Origin: Chloroflexota bacterium
GTDB taxonomy: Bacteria > Chloroflexota > Anaerolineae > UBA1429
Assembly: GCA_012513595.1 (NCBI GenBank)
Contig: JAAZBY010000153.1
Span: 1 to 10,542, forward strand
DNA: 10,542 nucleotides
Direction: 5' to 3'
Below are positions 1 to 6,697 of this stretch, in pieces (within the stretch, counting starts at the first letter, position 1; the number at the start of each line of letters is the position of its first letter). The notes below the pieces were generated by a model, which saw only the letters and a list, made by a program, of their open reading frames with translations, ran no database searches and was not told where the DNA came from. A program made the position numbers and the translations under genes.

Positions 1-1830
1 GCTCTTGGCCAGGTTGCGGGGCTGGTCCACGTCGGCGCCGCGCAGCACGGCGATGTGGTAGGCCAGCAGCTGCAGCGGGATCACCGCCAGGACCGGCGTC
101 AGGTAGCGGGAGGTCTCGGGGATCCAGATGACGTCGTCGGCCGTCTCGGCCACTTCGGAATCGCCGGCGGTGGCCAGGGCGATGACCCGCCCGCCCCGCG
201 CCCGCACCTGGGCGATGTTGTCGAGCATCTTGTCACGCACTTTGTCGCGGGGGCAGATGGTCACCACGGGGAGGTGCTCGTCGATCAGGGCGATCGGCCC
301 GTGCTTCATCTCCCCGGCCGGGTAGCCCTCGGCGTGGATGTAAGAGATCTCTTTGAGCTTGAGCGCCCCCTCGAGGGCGATTGGGTAGTGGATGCCGCGG
401 CCGAGGTAAAGAAAGTCCTGCGCCGCGGCATATTTGCGCGCCAGCCCCTCATAGTCGTTGCCGTTTGCCAGCACCTCGCCGGCCAGGTTGGGCAGCCTGG
501 CCAGGTCGTGCAAGAGCTCGCGGCGCCGCTCGCGCGAGAGCGTCCCGCGGGCCTGGCCAAGGTAGACGGCCAGCAGGTAGGCGGCCACCACCTGGGAGGT
601 GAACGCCTTGGTGGAGGCCACGCCGATCTCCGGCCCGGCGTTCAGGTAGACGACGCCGTCGGCCAGGCGCGCCGCCTGCGAGCCGATCACGTTCACCAGG
701 GCGATCGACTGCATCCCCTTGCTGCGCGCCTCTTCCATGGCGGCGAGGGTGTCCACCGTCTCACCGGACTGGGTGATGACCAGGACGACGCTGCCCGGCT
801 CGAGGAGGGGGTCGCGGTAGCGGAACTCGGAGCCATAGTCCACCTCCACGGGCAGGCGGGCCAGGTCCTCGATCAAGAACTTGGCCAGGAGGCAGGCGTG
901 CCAGGCCGTCCCGCAGCCGACGGCGTGCAGCCGGCGCAGGTGCGGGATGACCGGGCGTAGCCCCTCCAGGTCGGGCAGGATCACCTCGCTGCGGTCGAAA
1001 TCCACACGCCCGCGGATCACATCGGTGATCGAGCGGGACTGCTCATGGATCTCTTTGAGCATAAAGTGCTTGTAGCCGTCCTTGGCCACCGTCACCGGGT
1101 TCCACTGCACCGTGGTGACCGTTTTCTCCACCTCACGGCCGGCCAGATCGGTGACGCGGGCGCCCTCGCGGCGGACGGTGGCGACCTCGCGTGAATCGAG
1201 AAAGATCATCCGCTGGGTGTGCTCGAGGATGGCCGGCATGTCGGAGGCGACGAACATCTCCCCGTCGCCGACGCCGATGACCACGCCGCCGGCGTTGCCC
1301 AGCCGGGCGGCCACCAGGCGGTCGGGCTCGTCGGCGCACATGGCCACCACGGCGCTGGCGCCGCGCAGTTCGCCGAGGGCCAGGCGCACGGCGGTGGCCA
1401 GGTCGCCGGCGCCGCGCTGGTAGTGCCGGGCCACCAGATGGGCGATCACCTCGGTATCGGTCTGGGAAACAAAGGGGACCCCCTCGGCGAGGAGGCCCTC
1501 TTTCAGTTCCAGGTAGTTCTCGACGATGCCGTTCTGGATGATGACGATGCGGCCGGAGGCGTCGGTGTGCGGGTGGGCGTTGGCCTCGGTGACGCCGCCG
1601 TGCGTGGCCCAGCGGGTGTGCCCCATGCCGAGGCAACCGGCCATAGGCTGCTCACGCAGGAGCGCGGCGAGGTTCTCCAGCTTGCCCACCGAGCGGCGCC
1701 GGGCGATGCCCTGGGGGCCGGCCACGGCCAGGCCGGCCGAGTCGTACCCGCGGTATTCCAGGCGGCGGAGCCCCTCGAGGACGATGCCCTGGGCGTCACG
1801 CGGGCCCACGTAGGCAACGATTCCGCACAT
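1..1830 (-). CDS. glmS: Glutamine--fructose-6-phosphate aminotransferase (isomerizing), 3' end just outside window
   Basis: It converts fructose-6-phosphate and glutamine to glucosamine-6-phosphate in the cytoplasm, the first step toward UDP-GlcNAc and peptidoglycan. The frame is open for 610 codons from ATG 1828-1830 to base 1. The N-terminus reads MCGIVAYVG, so Cys2 becomes the N-terminal nucleophile of the glutaminase domain. HTRWATHGG, NGIVENY and SQTDTE follow, all glutaminase motifs. The isomerase half has two SIS domains: CGTAWHA (C306), ITQSGETVDT, and later AEGYPAGEMKHGPIAL. The last visible residues are DQPRNLAKS. GlmS proteins usually end in AKSVTVE, so only about four codons and the stop are missing, and the family's active-site lysine of that tail is present. 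A GGGAGGGG ribosome site lies just before the ATG. It is last in the rluB-cmk-DUF512 run, after an 86-bp gap in which I see no convincing promoter or glmS-ribozyme-like structure. Identification is essentially certain. Confidence 0.97.
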   Translation of the reverse strand, partial: MCGIVAYVGPRDAQGIVLEGLRRLEYRGYDSAGLAVAGPQGIARRRSVGKLENLAALLREQPMAGCLGMGHTRWATHGGVTEANAHPHTDASGRIVIIQNGIVENYLELKEGLLAEGVPFVSQTDTEVIAHLVARHYQRGAGDLATAVRLALGELRGASAVVAMCADEPDRLVAARLGNAGGVVIGVGDGEMFVASDMPAILEHTQRMIFLDSREVATVRREGARVTDLAGREVEKTVTTVQWNPVTVAKDGYKHFMLKEIHEQSRSITDVIRGRVDFDRSEVILPDLEGLRPVIPHLRRLHAVGCGTAWHACLLAKFLIEDLARLPVEVDYGSEFRYRDPLLEPGSVVLVITQSGETVDTLAAMEEARSKGMQSIALVNVIGSQAARLADGVVYLNAGPEIGVASTKAFTSQVVAAYLLAVYLGQARGTLSRERRRELLHDLARLPNLAGEVLANGNDYEGLARKYAAAQDFLYLGRGIHYPIALEGALKLKEISYIHAEGYPAGEMKHGPIALIDEHLPVVTICPRDKVRDKMLDNIAQVRARGGRVIALATAGDSEVAETADDVIWIPETSRYLTPVLAVIPLQLLAYHIAVLRGADVDQPRNLAKS

Positions 1831-1916
1831 GGATGCCCCTCCCTGGGTGTGGGAAAGAGATCGCGCATGCCGCGAATCGGACGGCGCAGGCCGTTCTGCC
1901 TTCCTTGTACTACCGC

Positions 1917-3215
1917 CTAGGCCAGCAGGTCAAGCACGTCGCTCATGGTGCGGACGGGGTGCACCGGGCGGCCCAGGCGCTCCTCGAGGTCGGGCAGGGT
2001 CCACTCGTCCAGGGTGCGGGCGCCGTCGGCATCGAGCATCGACCGAGGGATGCAGACGAACTCCCCCAGGTCGCCGGAGCGCAGCGCCTGGGCGACGTCC
2101 GCCCCGCCCAGCAGGCCCGACACGGTCACGCTCGGCCCCAAGAGGCCGTTCGTCACCGGCACCAGGCGCACCTCAGCGCCGCTGCGGGCGGCCAGGTCAT
2201 CGGCCAGGGGCGCCAGGGTCGGGGCGATGGCCATGCCACACACGAGCGTGACGCGCCGGCCCGCGGCGTGCAACGCGGCGGCCTCCTCGCGGGCCGCGGC
2301 CCAATCGTCGAGCAGCCCGCGCACCAGGCCCACGCCGTTCTCGACCTGGGCGGGGTCGTCGTAAAAGGCGGCCGCAGGGATGGCGCGCCCCCCCTGGAGC
2401 AGGAGCTCGTCGGAGGGGTACAGCCAGGTCTTGCCAAAGCGCGCGCGAAAGGCCGGCACCCGCCCGAAAACGCCGTCGGCGATGGCCGCGCACTCTGCGG
2501 GGGCCAGGGGGCGCAGCCCCCCGCGGTGAAAGGCCGTCAGCCCCACGGGCACCACTGCCAGAGTCTGGACGGTCGGCCACAGGGCGGCCACGTCATCGAT
2601 GGTACGCCAGAGGACCTCCCCGTCGTTCAGCCCTGGGCTGACCACGATCTGCCCGTGCACGGTGATGCCCATCTGCCCCAGCCGCCCCAGCTGCGCCATC
2701 ACGTCGGGCGCCGAGGGGTTGCCCAGCAGGGCCCGGCGCGCGGCCAGGTCCGAGGCGTGGATGGAGACGTACAGCGGGGAGAGGTGCTGCTCGTCGATGC
2801 GCAGCCAGTCCTCCTCTGACAGGTTGGTCAGGGTGATGTACGAGGCGGAGAGGAAGGAGTAGCGATAGTCATCGTCGCGCAGTGAGAGCGTGCGGCGCAG
2901 GCCCGCCGGCAGCTGGGCCACAAAGCAGAAGGGGCAGCGGTTGCGGCAGAGGCGCATGCCGTCAAAGACGGGCTCGGCGAAGGAGAGGCCCAGGTCCTCG
3001 TCATAGTCGCGTTCCACCTCCAGCCGGTGGCGCCGCCCGGCACGCTCGACGACGAGGAGCAGGTCTTCCTCGGCCGAGTAGAACTGGTAGTCGATCACGT
3101 CACGCAGGGCGTGGCCGTTGATGGAGACGAGCAGGTCGCCCGGCTCCAGGCCGATCTCCTCGCCGACGGAGCCGTCGGCCACCGCGGAGATGAGCCCGCC
3201 CCTATTCCTGGCCAT
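1917..3215 (-). CDS. PDZ / radical-SAM / DUF512 protein (TIGR03279-like)
   Basis: This is a predicted radical-SAM iron-sulfur protein of 432 residues whose substrate is not known. From the N-terminus it has a PDZ-like segment (residues 7-60, with GSVGEEIGLEPGDLLVSING), then the cluster motif CRNRCPFCF (C90, C94, C97; CxxxCxxC), and a TIM-barrel stretch with VSIHASD and LLGNPSAPDV. The C-terminal DUF512 domain contains VPVGLTAFHRGGLRPL, LYPSDE and ENGVGLVRG. This order and length match a family known in cyanobacteria, Firmicutes and Chloroflexota. I chose ATG 3213-3215 because the protein then opens MARNRGGLISAV, like relatives that start just before the PDZ strand. An in-frame GTG at 3237-3239 would add eight residues. 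The start overlaps the end of cmk by about 14 nt, which suggests translational coupling. It sits between cmk and glmS; a recalled association of this family with der/engA is not seen here. Confidence 0.9.
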   Translation of the reverse strand: MARNRGGLISAVADGSVGEEIGLEPGDLLVSINGHALRDVIDYQFYSAEEDLLLVVERAGRRHRLEVERDYDEDLGLSFAEPVFDGMRLCRNRCPFCFVAQLPAGLRRTLSLRDDDYRYSFLSASYITLTNLSEEDWLRIDEQHLSPLYVSIHASDLAARRALLGNPSAPDVMAQLGRLGQMGITVHGQIVVSPGLNDGEVLWRTIDDVAALWPTVQTLAVVPVGLTAFHRGGLRPLAPAECAAIADGVFGRVPAFRARFGKTWLYPSDELLLQGGRAIPAAAFYDDPAQVENGVGLVRGLLDDWAAAREEAAALHAAGRRVTLVCGMAIAPTLAPLADDLAARSGAEVRLVPVTNGLLGPSVTVSGLLGGADVAQALRSGDLGEFVCIPRSMLDADGARTLDEWTLPDLEERLGRPVHPVRTMSDVLDLLA

Positions 3216-3912
3216 GGTTGGGCGCGCCGCACGCCTCACGGCAGCGGGCGATCTCCAGCACCCGGGCGACCACCTGGGGGATGGTCAGGGCGGTCGAGTC
3301 GAGGTAGATGGCGTCGGGCGCCTGGGCCAGGGGGGCGGTGGAGCGGTGCGAGTCGATATAGTCGCGCTCGGCCAGGTTGGCGCGGACGGCGTCGAGGTCC
3401 GACGGGCGCCCCTGGGCGAGGTTCTCGCGGTGCCGGCGCAGGGCGCGTTCCTCGAGGGCGGCGTCGAGGTAGATCTTGACCTGGGCCTCGGGGAGGATGG
3501 CCGTGCCGATATCCCGCCCGACGACCACCACGCCCCCCTGCAGGCCGATGCGCCGCTGCGCGTCGACCAGGGCGGCGCGCACGCCGGGGTTGGCCGCCAC
3601 CGGTGAGACGCCCTCGTTCACCGGCTGCTCGCGCAGGTGCCAGGTGACGTCGCGCCCGGCGACGAGGACGGTGTACTGGCGGCCGTCGGCCACGGTGGGG
3701 CGGCGGATGTCCACGTCGAGCGACTCGGCCAGGCCCGCCACGCGCGCCTCATCGGCGATGGGGATGCCCTGCTCCAGGGCGGCCCAGGTGACGGCGCGGT
3801 AGAGGACGCCGGTATCCAGGTAGAGGTAGCCGAGCGTCTCGGCCACCAGGTGCCCCACGGTGCTCTTGCCCGAGGCGGCCGGGCCGTCGATGGCGATGAT
3901 GGGTCGTGTCAC
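3202..3912 (-). CDS. cmk: (d)CMP kinase
   Basis: It phosphorylates CMP and dCMP with ATP to give CDP and dCDP in the cytoplasm (pyrimidine salvage and supply). At 236 residues it is slightly longer than the usual 220-230. The Walker A loop is GPAASGKST at residues 10-18. LYLDTGVLYRA (31-41) is the CMP-binding segment. VVGRDIGTAILP (130-141) and the lid-type sequence RHRENLAQGRP (160-170) follow, and then AERDYIDSHRSTAPL (181-195), a signature of this family. Translation should begin at GTG 3910-3912: MTRPIIAIDGP then starts directly with the P-loop strand, and GAGGAAA (minus strand, 3918-3924) stands at correct spacing. The GTG overlaps the rluB stop as GTGA, so the two are probably coupled. 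The last few residues, including HGQE, are not conserved and overlap the start of the DUF512 gene. Confidence 0.96.
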   Translation of the reverse strand: MTRPIIAIDGPAASGKSTVGHLVAETLGYLYLDTGVLYRAVTWAALEQGIPIADEARVAGLAESLDVDIRRPTVADGRQYTVLVAGRDVTWHLREQPVNEGVSPVAANPGVRAALVDAQRRIGLQGGVVVVGRDIGTAILPEAQVKIYLDAALEERALRRHRENLAQGRPSDLDAVRANLAERDYIDSHRSTAPLAQAPDAIYLDSTALTIPQVVARVLEIARCREACGAPNHGQE

Positions 3913-4946
3913 GATGGTTTCCTCGCCCGGGGGGCGCGCGGCCGCCCAGAGGTGGGCCGGCGCCCGGAGGTGGGCCGCCGATCGGACGTCCGCGGCCGCC
4001 CGGCCGCGGGCTGGCGCTCGGAGGTGCCCGGCGGCCCGGATGCGGGCTGCCGGTCTGCTGAGGGGCTCCGGCCGGATGTCCGCCGCCGGTCGGGCGTTGG
4101 CTGCCCCCCAGGCGCGGACCGTCGCCCAGCGGTCCGCCGCCCAGCGGTCCGCCGCTCAGCGGTCCGCCGCTCGGCGGTCCGCCGCTCAGGGCCAGGCCCG
4201 GCGCCGTCCGCATCAGCGGCGCCGCCGATGGCGCCCAGCGCGTCGCGCTCGACAGAGTTCAGGTAGCGCCACTCGCCGACCTTCAGGTCCCCCAGGAGGA
4301 CGGGCCCGATGGCCACGCGGATCAGCCGCAACACCGGCCAGCCGAGCAACGCCGCCACCCGCCGGATCTGCCGCTTGCGCCCCTCACGCAGGGTCACGCG
4401 CAGCCAGGTCTCTCCCTTGCCCTTGCGCAGGATGCTCACCTGGGCGGGGGAGGTCTTGGTGCCGTCGAGGTACAGGCCGCGCCGCCAGGTCTCCAAGGCC
4501 TCTTCGGTGGGCTCCCCCTCGACGAGGACGTGGTATTCCTTGGGGTGCTCGTAGCGCGGGTGGGTCAGGCGGTGGGCCAGGGCGCCGTCGTCGGTGAGGA
4601 GGATGAGCCCCTCGGAGTTCAGGTCCAGCCGGCCCACCGGGAAGAGGTGCCCCGGCAGGTTGACCAGGTCAAACACGGTGCGGCGGCGGGCGACCTTGTC
4701 GCCCTCGTCCGAGATGACGCCGCGGGGCTTGTGCAGGGCCACATAGACGGAGGGGCCGGCGGCGATCTCATGCCGGCCGAGGGGCCGGCCATCGACGCGG
4801 ATATCGTCGACCTCGGCATCGGCCTTGCGGCCCAGAGTCGCCACCTGGCCGTTCACCGTCACGCGGCCCGCGCTGATCAGCTCTTCACTCGACCGGCGCG
4901 AGCCGAAACCGGCCCGGGCCAGGATCTTTTGCAGACGTTCTTCCAT
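3909..4946 (-). CDS. rluB: Ribosomal large-subunit pseudouridine synthase B-type, with long Arg-rich C-terminal tail
   Basis: It isomerises a uridine of 23S rRNA (position 2605 in E. coli RluB) to pseudouridine during ribosome assembly. The S4 RNA-binding domain occupies residues 2-50 (LQKILARAGFGSRRSSEELI, then GRVTVNG). The RsuA/RluB/E/F catalytic domain runs from about 65 to 240, with LHKPRGVISD, VGRLDLNSEGLILLTDDG (catalytic Asp108), LTHPRYEHPKEYHV and REGRKRQIRR. Residues 243-345 form a low-complexity tail rich in R, T, S, P and G, with about 26 arginines. Its first part is a run of RRTAE/RRTAG units. The core alone has the normal family length. ATG 4944-4946 was chosen because a GGGGGG tract stands just upstream and MEERLQKILA is a typical start; an in-frame GTG two codons earlier is possible. 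It is first in the rluB-cmk-DUF512 run. RluB against RluE/F is inferred from the overall match and the cmk context. Confidence 0.93.
   Translation of the reverse strand: MEERLQKILARAGFGSRRSSEELISAGRVTVNGQVATLGRKADAEVDDIRVDGRPLGRHEIAAGPSVYVALHKPRGVISDEGDKVARRRTVFDLVNLPGHLFPVGRLDLNSEGLILLTDDGALAHRLTHPRYEHPKEYHVLVEGEPTEEALETWRRGLYLDGTKTSPAQVSILRKGKGETWLRVTLREGRKRQIRRVAALLGWPVLRLIRVAIGPVLLGDLKVGEWRYLNSVERDALGAIGGAADADGAGPGPERRTAERRTAERRTAGRRTAGRRSAPGGQPTPDRRRTSGRSPSADRQPASGPPGTSERQPAAGRPRTSDRRPTSGRRPTSGRPRAPRARKPS
4110..4184 (-). repeat. 15-bp tandem repeats encoding RRTAE/RRTAG units in the rluB tail
   Basis: Five tandem 15-bp units, seen on the plus strand as variants of CAGCGGTCCGCCGCY, encode RRTAE, RRTAE, RRTAG, RRTAG and RRSAP in the RluB frame (residues 255-279). 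Because the unit is a multiple of three, copy-number change would lengthen or shorten the tail without breaking the frame. Downstream (3912-4109) the tail continues in a looser 5-6 residue period (GRRPTS GRRPTS GRPRAP). Confidence 0.85.
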
Positions 4947-4966
4947 GGTCACCCCCCAACCCTGCC

Positions 4967-4995
4967 ATTATAGGGTATGGGCGGCCCCGGGCAAA
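4967..4995 (-). promoter_or_regulatory. Candidate promoter of the rluB-cmk-DUF512-(glmS) run
   Basis: On the minus strand a perfect TATAAT lies at 4967-4972. Seventeen bases upstream (4990-4995) stands TTTGCC, a weak match to TTGACA. The expected start of transcription, near 4960, leaves a leader of only about 14 nt before the rluB ATG, just enough for the G-rich ribosome site. The AT-rich -10 stands out strongly in this G+C-rich surrounding; the -35 is poor. Confidence 0.6.
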
Positions 4996-5093
4996 GAAAG
5001 GCGCCCGGCGTGCAGCAGCGCGAGAAGCGGGCCACCCGCGCCCTGTGCTCCCCCCGCAGCGCCCGCTGCCTCTGAGATTGCTGGGGAAAGACC

Positions 5094-5210
5094 GACAGGA
5101 TTTACAGGATTTACAGGATTTACAGGATTGAAGACATGGTTGGCTCTGTGCCCTGAAGGCACTGGCCTCCAGAACGACTTGAAATCCTGTCAATCCTGTC
5201 CTTCTTGTCC
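5094..5210. repeat. Palindromic intergenic repeat element, copy 1
   Basis: Four 9-bp units ACAGGATTN run from 5095 to 5130. A 52-base unpaired core follows (5131-5182), then two complementary units AATCCTGTC (5183-5200) and a degenerate third to about 5210. The arms can therefore fold into a long hairpin or cruciform, and register can slip by 9 bp. The core contains its own small hairpin, GTGCC-CTGAA-GGCAC. The segment 5121-5199 is identical to 5339-5417 in copy 2 (79 bp), and weaker similarity extends leftward to 5080. No coding potential is apparent; peptide repeats read through it (NPVNPV, FTGFTG) are products of the 9-bp period. Confidence 0.9.
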
Positions 5211-5311
5211 TCTCTTCTCTTCCCGCGGCCACACACGGGCCTCGGCGTCGATCGCGGGCGGGGGTCGTGGTCCGACGCAGCGGCCCCGCTCTTGGGGGCT
5301 GGGAAGAGACT

Positions 5312-5427
5312 GACAGGATTAACAGGATTAGCAGGATCTACAGGATTGAAGACATGGTTGGCTCTGTGCCCTGAAGGCACTGGCCTCCAGAACGACTTGA
5401 AATCCTGTCAATCCTGTGAATCCTGTC
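5312..5427. repeat. Palindromic intergenic repeat element, copy 2
   Basis: This is the same element as at 5094-5210, displaced by exactly 218 bp and in the same orientation. Its left arm is ACAGGATTA, ACAGGATTA, GCAGGATCT, ACAGGATTG (5313-5348). The core matches copy 1 base for base. The right arm has three good units, AATCCTGTC, AATCCTGTG, AATCCTGTC (5401-5427). It begins about 40 bp beyond the stop codon of the carboxypeptidase gene, so transcripts of that gene reading on would fold here. It lacks a T-tract, so I do not call it a terminator. Confidence 0.9.
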
Positions 5428-5466
5428 TTTCTTCTCCTGCCTGGGACCCCCGGCGCGGAAGCCGCG

Positions 5467-6564
5467 TCAGCGGGCCAGCAGGGGCAGCTCGGCCAGGAGG
5501 GTGCCGTCCATGGTCACCAGCAGCACGCCGACCTGCTCGCCGGGGCGGGGTGCGGGGGTGGCGTTGTCGATGCGGCGGTAGAAAGAGACCGAACGCCGGT
5601 CGGCCGGGTTCACCAGCAGGGTGACGGGCGCCTCCAGGCGAAAGCCGTGCCAGGCCTGGTCCTCGTCGAGGTAGCGGTTCTGGGCGTTCTCCGGCAGGTC
5701 GATGGTGACCTCGGCGTAGGTGGCATAGTAGTAGTTGAGCAGGGTGGTCGTGTCGGCATAGCGATCCTCCGAGCCGAGCACGACGGTGAGCACCTCCCCT
5801 TGGGGGCGGTCGACATAGGCGATGAGGCACTCGCCGGCCTCGTCGGTGGTGCCCGTCTTGACGCCGATGACCCCCGGGTACACGCCGTACAGCTGGTTGG
5901 TCGACGGCCACAGGTAATCCCCGACGATGGTGGCCGAGCGCCCCACAAAGTCGGCAAAGGAGGGGTTGGCCATGGCGTAGCGGGCCAGGATGGCCATGTC
6001 GTAGGCGGTGGAGTAGCCGTCGGGGGCGTCAAGCCCGTGGGGGTTGGCAAAGTGGGTATCCTGCAGGCCCAGGCGGGCCACATAGTCGTTCATCCAGCCG
6101 ACAAAGGTGGCCGCGTCGCCGGCCACGTGCCGGGCGATGGTGAGGGCCGCGGCATTGTCCGACGGGACCAGGAGCGCCATCAGGAGCTCGCGGAGGGAAT
6201 AGACCTCCCCTTTGAGCAGGCGTGTGACGGAATAGGTCGTCACGTCCATCCACTGGACCATGATCTTTTCGTCCTGGCGGTTGTGTTCCAGCGCCACCAG
6301 GGCGGTGACGATCTTGACCAGGCTGGCCGGGGCGTGCCGCTCGTGCTCGTTGTGGGCGCAGAGGACCTGCCCGGTGGTGGGGCTTACGACCATATAGGCC
6401 TTGGCCGAGACGCCGGGGCAGTCGCTGAGGCGCCAGGCGCGCAGCTGCGAGGGGGTGACGGGGCGCTGCGCCAGGTCCGACTCGGTGAGCACCGCCGGCC
6501 CAAAGCCGGAGCAGAGCAGGCTGGCGATGACGAGCAGGGCGACGAGTGGGTACTTGGCCGGCAT
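5467..6564 (-). CDS. D-alanyl-D-alanine carboxypeptidase, S11 family (low-molecular-mass PBP)
   Basis: This secreted serine peptidase removes the terminal D-Ala of peptidoglycan stem peptides. It has 365 residues. The N-terminus MPAKYPLVALLVIASLLCSGFG is a signal peptide. All three penicillin-binding motifs are present and in order: SLVK (S81, nucleophile; K84), SDN (S135-N137) and KTG (K236-G238). HFANPHGLD and YSTAYDMAILARYA between them are typical of the family. The region after about residue 280 resembles the small beta domain of PBP5-type enzymes, but I see no C-terminal amphipathic anchor, so attachment may rely on the N-terminus or be absent. ATG 6562-6564 was chosen over upstream codons because it gives the signal peptide, follows GAGGGAC, and lies about 30 nt below a near-consensus promoter. 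It is apparently transcribed alone. Position upstream of rluB recalls the dacB-spmAB-rluB order of Firmicutes. I cannot tell which dac paralogue it is. Confidence 0.95.
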   Translation of the reverse strand: MPAKYPLVALLVIASLLCSGFGPAVLTESDLAQRPVTPSQLRAWRLSDCPGVSAKAYMVVSPTTGQVLCAHNEHERHAPASLVKIVTALVALEHNRQDEKIMVQWMDVTTYSVTRLLKGEVYSLRELLMALLVPSDNAAALTIARHVAGDAATFVGWMNDYVARLGLQDTHFANPHGLDAPDGYSTAYDMAILARYAMANPSFADFVGRSATIVGDYLWPSTNQLYGVYPGVIGVKTGTTDEAGECLIAYVDRPQGEVLTVVLGSEDRYADTTTLLNYYYATYAEVTIDLPENAQNRYLDEDQAWHGFRLEAPVTLLVNPADRRSVSFYRRIDNATPAPRPGEQVGVLLVTMDGTLLAELPLLAR

Positions 6565-6601
6565 GGGTCCCTCGCGGTGGCTGGAGAGGCGGGCTGCGGG
6601 G

Positions 6602-6630
6602 ATTCTACGCAGCGGGGGGCGGCCGGTCAA
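6602..6630 (-). promoter_or_regulatory. Promoter of the D-Ala-D-Ala carboxypeptidase gene
   Basis: On the minus strand TTGACC (6625-6630) and TAGAAT (6602-6607) are separated by exactly 17 bp, each box one base from the sigma-70 consensus. Transcription would start near 6595, giving a leader of about 31 nt that contains the GAGGGAC ribosome site. This is the best minus-strand promoter in the window. Confidence 0.75.
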
Positions 6631-6647
6631 GCGCCTCGTAGGGCGGG

Positions 6648-6674
6648 GAGGGCGGCGCACGCGGCGCCGCCCTC
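6648..6674 (-). terminator. GC-rich hairpin downstream of the Lnt-like gene, possible terminator
   Basis: GAGGGCGGCG (6648-6657) and CGCCGCCCTC (6665-6674) form a perfect 10-bp stem with a 7-nt loop. It begins some 23 bp beyond the TAA of the Lnt-like gene and lies before the carboxypeptidase promoter. No U-tract follows on the minus strand, so intrinsic termination is uncertain; protection of the 3' end is an alternative. Confidence 0.45.
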
Positions 6675-6697
6675 GCCCCCGAGCGCGGGCATAGGCG

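Larger units (their letters stand above)
4996..5466. other. Intergenic region between the carboxypeptidase stop and the rluB promoter
   Basis: About 470 bp without a convincing gene. It contains the two palindromic elements and a G+C-rich spacer between them (5211-5311). That spacer is itself bounded by a 9-bp inverted repeat, TCTCTTCCC at 5216-5224 and GGGAAGAGA at 5301-5309. Outside the repeats (5000-5080 and 5428-5466) I see no promoter or RNA gene. Confidence 0.75.

Noticed and set aside
55..960. Long plus-strand open frame opposite glmS.
   Set aside because: It is the antisense of an unmistakable GlmS frame; its composition (G, V, H, D, Q-rich) is typical of G+C-rich shadow frames, and it matches no family I know.
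1831..1916. glmS ribozyme or riboswitch upstream of glmS.
   Set aside because: The 86-bp gap is too short for the glmS ribozyme (well over 100 nt) and none of its characteristic pairing is apparent.
5094..5427. CRISPR array.
   Set aside because: Only two long copies with an internal core are present; the short units are contiguous 9-mers without unique spacers and no cas gene is nearby.
4825..5624. Short frames across the repeat region with peptide repeats such as FTGFTG and NPVNPV.
   Set aside because: The peptide periodicity comes from the 9-bp DNA units. The frames have no ribosome sites, and equivalent patterns appear on both strands, as expected of a non-coding repeat.
6498..6564. Lipoprotein signal peptide in the carboxypeptidase (SLLC at residues 15-18).
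   Set aside because: The residue before Cys is Leu, whereas a lipobox needs Gly, Ala or Ser there. An ordinary signal peptide or uncleaved anchor is more likely.
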